A stretch of 64,000 nt of DNA from Saliniramus fredricksonii (lineage in GTDB: Bacteria; Pseudomonadota; Alphaproteobacteria; Rhizobiales; Beijerinckiaceae). Both the position numbers and the translations under genes were made by a program. The notes beneath the pieces were generated by a model. It did not search any database and was not told the origin of the DNA. It saw only the letters and a program-made list of their open reading frames with translations. Below, in pieces: positions 60,961-64,000 of this stretch; position 1 is the first letter of the stretch; each line of letters begins with the position of its first letter. The DNA is taken from the NCBI RefSeq assembly GCF_900094735.1, contig NZ_FMBM01000002.1, positions 1,240,001 through 1,304,000 of the forward strand. The letters are read 5' to 3'.

Positions 60961-63717
60961 GTGGTGGTTCGGTTCTTTTCGCATGATGGCGTTATGCAGA
61001 TCTGGGGCAAGGCGCAGCCTGGTGCGGGCGATGCAAGCTTGCGTCAGATCATGCCGTATCATCCACTCGCCTGGCACAGCCTCGACGTCGCAGCCACTTT
61101 CTTAAAGCTGATCCGGATCTGGCCCGAGCAGCGCGCCGGACTCGTCGCGTCATTTGACGGTGATGCGGATGAAGCGATCAACGGTCTCGCGGCGTTGGTC
61201 GCCTTGCACGATCTCGGGAAATGTGCGCGAACCTTTCAGGCCAAGGCACTGGACGTCTACCCGCACACGCTGCTCGGCCCGCCGCGTGCGGTGGCGTGCA
61301 ACCATGGCGCCGTCGGATACGCGATGGTGGAAGATGCACGCTTTTGCGGAAAGGAACTCGCGCTGCTTCTCGGCCAGAACGAGTTCGAGCGCGCTTTCCT
61401 GCTCGGCCCCGTCTTCGGCCATCATGGCCGCCCGGTCCCGGTAGAGGTTGATCTCAGCGTGCATGTGGGGCGACCCGACGAGGCCGGGGCAAATGCGGCG
61501 CGCGCGCTCGTGGAACGCGTGATGACGCTTTTCGAAGGCCCGGTGCTGCCGCCGATCGCGCAAGGCGCTGAAACAGCCTTGTCCTGGCGTCTGGCAGGGC
61601 TCGTGGCGCTCGCCGACTGGATCGGCTCGGATCAGCGGTATTTTCCCTATGCCACCCCGGACATCTCCTGGCCGGAGTATTGGGGCAATCACGCAACCCC
61701 GCAAGCGAAAGCGGCGATCGCGGCGAGCGGCCTGGAGCGCGCGCAGGTGGCGCGCGGAGACAGTCTCGCCATCGTCAGCGGCGGCGCCTTCACGCCGACT
61801 CAGGCGCAGGAATGGGCGGCGCAGGTGGATTGCGAGGGCTCGGGTCTTTTCATCATCGAGGACGTCACCGGCTCTGGAAAGACCGAGGCGGCGCTGATCC
61901 TCGCCCATCGCCTGATGCAGGCAGCGCGCGCGGGCGGTATCTACGTGGCGCTGCCCACCATGGCAACGGCGAACGGCCTCTATCGCCGCCTCGGGGCGGC
62001 CTATCGCGCGCTCTACGCGCCGGGCGCGCGACCGAGCATCGTCCTCGCCCACGGCGCGCGTAATCTCGACCCGGCCTTCATCCGCTCCATTGCGCTGGCG
62101 GGGCGGCGCGAGGAGGTCGGCTATGGCGGTGCCCCAAGCGCGGATGCGGATGAGGACGAGACAGCTTCGGCGGCCTGTACGCGCTGGCTGGCGGATGACC
62201 GTCGGCGCGCCTTTCTGGCGGAGATTGGCGTCGGCACGATCGACCAGGCCCTGCTCGCGGTGCTCCCCGTCAAGCACGCGGCGATCCGCCAGCTCGGCCT
62301 GTCGCGGCAGGTGCTGATCATCGACGAGGCCCATGCCTATGACGCCTATATGCAGGCGGAGATCGAGGCGCTGGTGGTGCATCAAGCACGGCTCGATGCA
62401 CCGGTGATCGTCCTCTCCGCAACGCTCCCGGCGGCCATGCGCGCACGGCTGATCCGAGCCTATGGCAAGAGTGCGCCGGCGGGTGCCGCAACACCGTATC
62501 CCTGCGCAACCGCCGTATCCGGCACACCAACAAGCGCACCCGTGATCACGCCTCTCGCGGCAAGGGCCGATCTTGCCCGCGCGATCACGGTGACGCGCGT
62601 CGACACGCCGGAGGCGGCGCAGGAGCGGATCATCCGGGCTGCGCGCGACGGTGCAGCGGTGGCCTGGATCCGCAACAGCGTCGATGATGCGATCGAGGCC
62701 GCCCGGTTTCTGCGCGGGCAGGGGCTGGCGGTCGATCTGTTTCACGCCCGCTTCGCCATGGCCGACAGGCTCGCCATCGAGGAGCGGGTGGTCACACGTT
62801 TCGGCAAGGCGTCGCGGCCGGATGAGCGGGCAGGGCGGGTGCTCGTCGCGACCCAGGTGGTCGAACAATCTCTCGATCTCGATTTCGACCTGATGCTCAC
62901 GGATCTCGCGCCGATCGACCTGATGATCCAGCGCGCCGGGCGGCTGTGGCGGCATACGCGCGGCGCGCGTCCGGTTCCGGGCCCGGAACTCGCCGTCGTC
63001 GCGCCTGACCCTGTAGCGGATGCGCCGGCGGACTGGTATGGGCAGCTCTTCCCGATCGGACAATATGTCTACCGCGATCATGCCCGGCTCTGGCTTTCGG
63101 CGCGGGCCCTGTTCGCGCAGCCGGTGATGCGGGTGCCGGAGGACCTGCGCGGGCTGATCGAGGCGGTCTATGCGCCCGATGCGAGTCTGGGTGCGCCCCC
63201 ATCCCTCCAGGCAAGCGCGGACGAGCAGGCCGGGCGCGATCTCGCGAGCCGGGCCTTTGCCGGCCTCAACGTGATCGACTTCGCCCCCGGTTACGCCCCT
63301 GAATCCGGCGCATGGGGGCCCGACACGGTGACGCCGACACGCGAGGGCGATGAAAGGGTGACGCTGCGCCTCGCGGTGATCGGGGAGGGCGGCGCGCTGG
63401 CGCCACTGCATGCCGACACGGTCTGCGAGGCCGGCTCCGAGACGGGCTCCGAAGCGGATCCTGACCCGCGCCGTGCCTGGTCCCTGTCGGAAGTCGCCAT
63501 CCGCCAGAACCGGTTCCGCCCCCGCGCAGGCCTTGCGCCGGAGATCGAGCGGCAGGCGCATGCGCTCGAGGAACGCTTCGCAAGCCGGGGTATCCACGCC
63601 CGCATCGTCGTGCTGATGCGCGACTGCGATTCGGGCTGGCGATTCACCTGCCAAGGCAGCGGTAACGATGTCCTCGAAGGCCGCTACGACCCTCTCGACG
63701 GTTTCACGATGCCTTGA
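60961..63717 (+). CDS. cas3: CRISPR-associated helicase/nuclease Cas3 (type I-E)
   Basis: 918 residues. HD nuclease: HPLAWHSLDVAATF (His39), ALHDLGK (His83-Asp84), NHGA (His115), GHHGRP (His154-155), ADWIGSD (Asp219). Superfamily 2 helicase: Walker A TGSGKTEA (Lys307), DEAH at 455-458, SAT at 486-488, and QRAGRLWRH (657-665); all intact. Degrades target DNA recruited by Cascade. GTG 60961 follows GAGGAACGC; ATG 60994 lacks a ribosome site. Length and layout match I-E, and so do the repeats. cas8e does not follow; an array does. Confidence 0.95.
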   Translation: MVVRFFSHDGVMQIWGKAQPGAGDASLRQIMPYHPLAWHSLDVAATFLKLIRIWPEQRAGLVASFDGDADEAINGLAALVALHDLGKCARTFQAKALDVYPHTLLGPPRAVACNHGAVGYAMVEDARFCGKELALLLGQNEFERAFLLGPVFGHHGRPVPVEVDLSVHVGRPDEAGANAARALVERVMTLFEGPVLPPIAQGAETALSWRLAGLVALADWIGSDQRYFPYATPDISWPEYWGNHATPQAKAAIAASGLERAQVARGDSLAIVSGGAFTPTQAQEWAAQVDCEGSGLFIIEDVTGSGKTEAALILAHRLMQAARAGGIYVALPTMATANGLYRRLGAAYRALYAPGARPSIVLAHGARNLDPAFIRSIALAGRREEVGYGGAPSADADEDETASAACTRWLADDRRRAFLAEIGVGTIDQALLAVLPVKHAAIRQLGLSRQVLIIDEAHAYDAYMQAEIEALVVHQARLDAPVIVLSATLPAAMRARLIRAYGKSAPAGAATPYPCATAVSGTPTSAPVITPLAARADLARAITVTRVDTPEAAQERIIRAARDGAAVAWIRNSVDDAIEAARFLRGQGLAVDLFHARFAMADRLAIEERVVTRFGKASRPDERAGRVLVATQVVEQSLDLDFDLMLTDLAPIDLMIQRAGRLWRHTRGARPVPGPELAVVAPDPVADAPADWYGQLFPIGQYVYRDHARLWLSARALFAQPVMRVPEDLRGLIEAVYAPDASLGAPPSLQASADEQAGRDLASRAFAGLNVIDFAPGYAPESGAWGPDTVTPTREGDERVTLRLAVIGEGGALAPLHADTVCEAGSETGSEADPDPRRAWSLSEVAIRQNRFRPRAGLAPEIERQAHALEERFASRGIHARIVVLMRDCDSGWRFTCQGSGNDVLEGRYDPLDGFTMP

Positions 63718-63848
63718 TTCAACCGCAACAGACGCTTGCAATCCACCCCGGTTTCAGGGCAGATTCATGCCCAAGAACAAACCGCGAATCAGTCGGTACG
63801 CTCTTTGACATCGAAATTAAATCGTGAAATCAATAACTTCTCGGAAGA
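63718..63848 (+). promoter_or_regulatory. CRISPR leader
   Basis: 131 bp between the cas3 stop and the first repeat, becoming AT-rich toward the array. It contains TTGACA at 63805-63810 and ATCAAT at 63829-63834 (18 bp apart, weak -10), which would start transcription just before the first repeat. Repeat orientation (GTGTTCCCC at the left) agrees with a leader on this side. In type I-E this region also receives new spacers. Confidence 0.7.
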
Positions 63849-63999
63849 GTGTTCCCCACGCACGTGGGGATGAACCGACGTTGCGTTTCTCTGTGTATTC
63901 GAAAGAACAGTGTTCCCCACGCACGTGGGGATGAACCGCTAAAAAGATTGACCGGCGCGACCCGGATCAGGTGTTCCCCACGCACGTGGGGATGAACCG
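63849..63999 (+). CRISPR. Type I-E CRISPR array, first three repeats, continues past the window
   Basis: Identical 29-bp repeats at 63849-63877, 63910-63938 and 63971-63999, starting GTGTTCCCCACGCACG and ending GGGGATGAACCG, with the palindromic TCCCCACGCACGTGGGGA core that forms the hairpin cut by Cas6e. Two 32-bp spacers (63878-63909 and 63939-63970) give the 61-bp period typical of subtype I-E. No repeat degeneration at this end, as expected next to a leader. The array is cut by the window edge. Confidence 0.98.
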
Positions 64000-64000
64000 C

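Noticed and set aside
60783-61010. 75-codon minus-strand frame between the integrase and cas3 (GTG alternative at 60959, 58 codons)
   Set aside because: Its codon use looks fairly protein-like and the region is lower in G+C, but it overlaps the cas3 start and has no clear ribosome site or recognised motif. It could be a gene remnant of the island; not supported enough to list.
61150-63741. 863-codon minus-strand frame opposite cas3
   Set aside because: Mirror frame of a G+C-rich gene: Arg/Asp/His-rich with no motifs, while the plus strand encodes full-length Cas3.

Overview
The window looks like chromosome from a high-G+C alphaproteobacterium, most likely Hyphomicrobiales (Rhizobiales). This rests on a FeuP-type regulator with a PepSY (FeuN-like) neighbour, an NDUFS4-like complex I subunit, DUF2093 and DUF6456 proteins, and a MoxR-DUF58-DUF4159 operon. 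The genus is not decidable by eye. Nearly all of the window is compact core genome; the accessory part starts at about 59.4 kb.

Layout. 0-15.4 kb: 3' part of thrS, tRNA-Lys, a tyrosine phosphatase, an MsbA-like exporter, miaA, an acidic lipoprotein, a small Flp-pilin cluster beside an AT-rich gap, feuP with a PepSY gene but no feuQ kinase, ilvC, two glutathione transferases, a haloacetate-dehalogenase-like hydrolase and a patatin. 15.4-16.3 kb: an AT-rich gap and an orphan gene that I read as a possible papain-fold (Cys-His-Asp) effector. 16.3-19.7 kb: a minus-strand operon for four-carbon acid sugars (OtnK-type kinase, aldehyde dehydrogenase, class II aldolase). 19.8-33.5 kb: cytochrome c, hisS (with a low-G+C internal segment), rmuC, regulators, L,D-transpeptidase, trmFO (frameshifted), a second patatin, the EF-P module (epmB-epmA divergent from efp) and deoB.

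33.5-39.7 kb: complete yejABEF peptide/microcin-C-type ABC importer on the minus strand, with a structured repeat module between yejB and yejE. 40-50.5 kb: 2-hydroxyacid dehydrogenase, DUF2093, DUF6456, then the MoxR ATPase / DUF58 / two large membrane proteins operon and a DUF2182 protein. 50.5-56.3 kb: quinone oxidoreductase and a BMP-type nucleoside ABC importer (ATPase frameshifted, two permeases, binding protein). 56.3-59.4 kb: DUF1624 membrane protein, double cold-shock protein, DUF192, tRNA-Pro and the complex I accessory subunit.

Right end (59.38-64 kb): a 41-nt tRNA-Arg 5' fragment, a complete tRNA-Arg(UCU), a decayed tyrosine recombinase whose 3' end runs into that tRNA, then a type I-E cas3 and a CRISPR array (29-bp repeats, 32-bp spacers) that runs off the window. 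This looks like the edge of a genomic island in a tRNA-Arg site. The Cascade and adaptation genes are not in the window and must lie beyond the array, if they exist.

Two genes (trmFO and the nucleoside ABC ATPase) are each broken by one missing base in a G run. The shared pattern suggests sequence error more than true decay.
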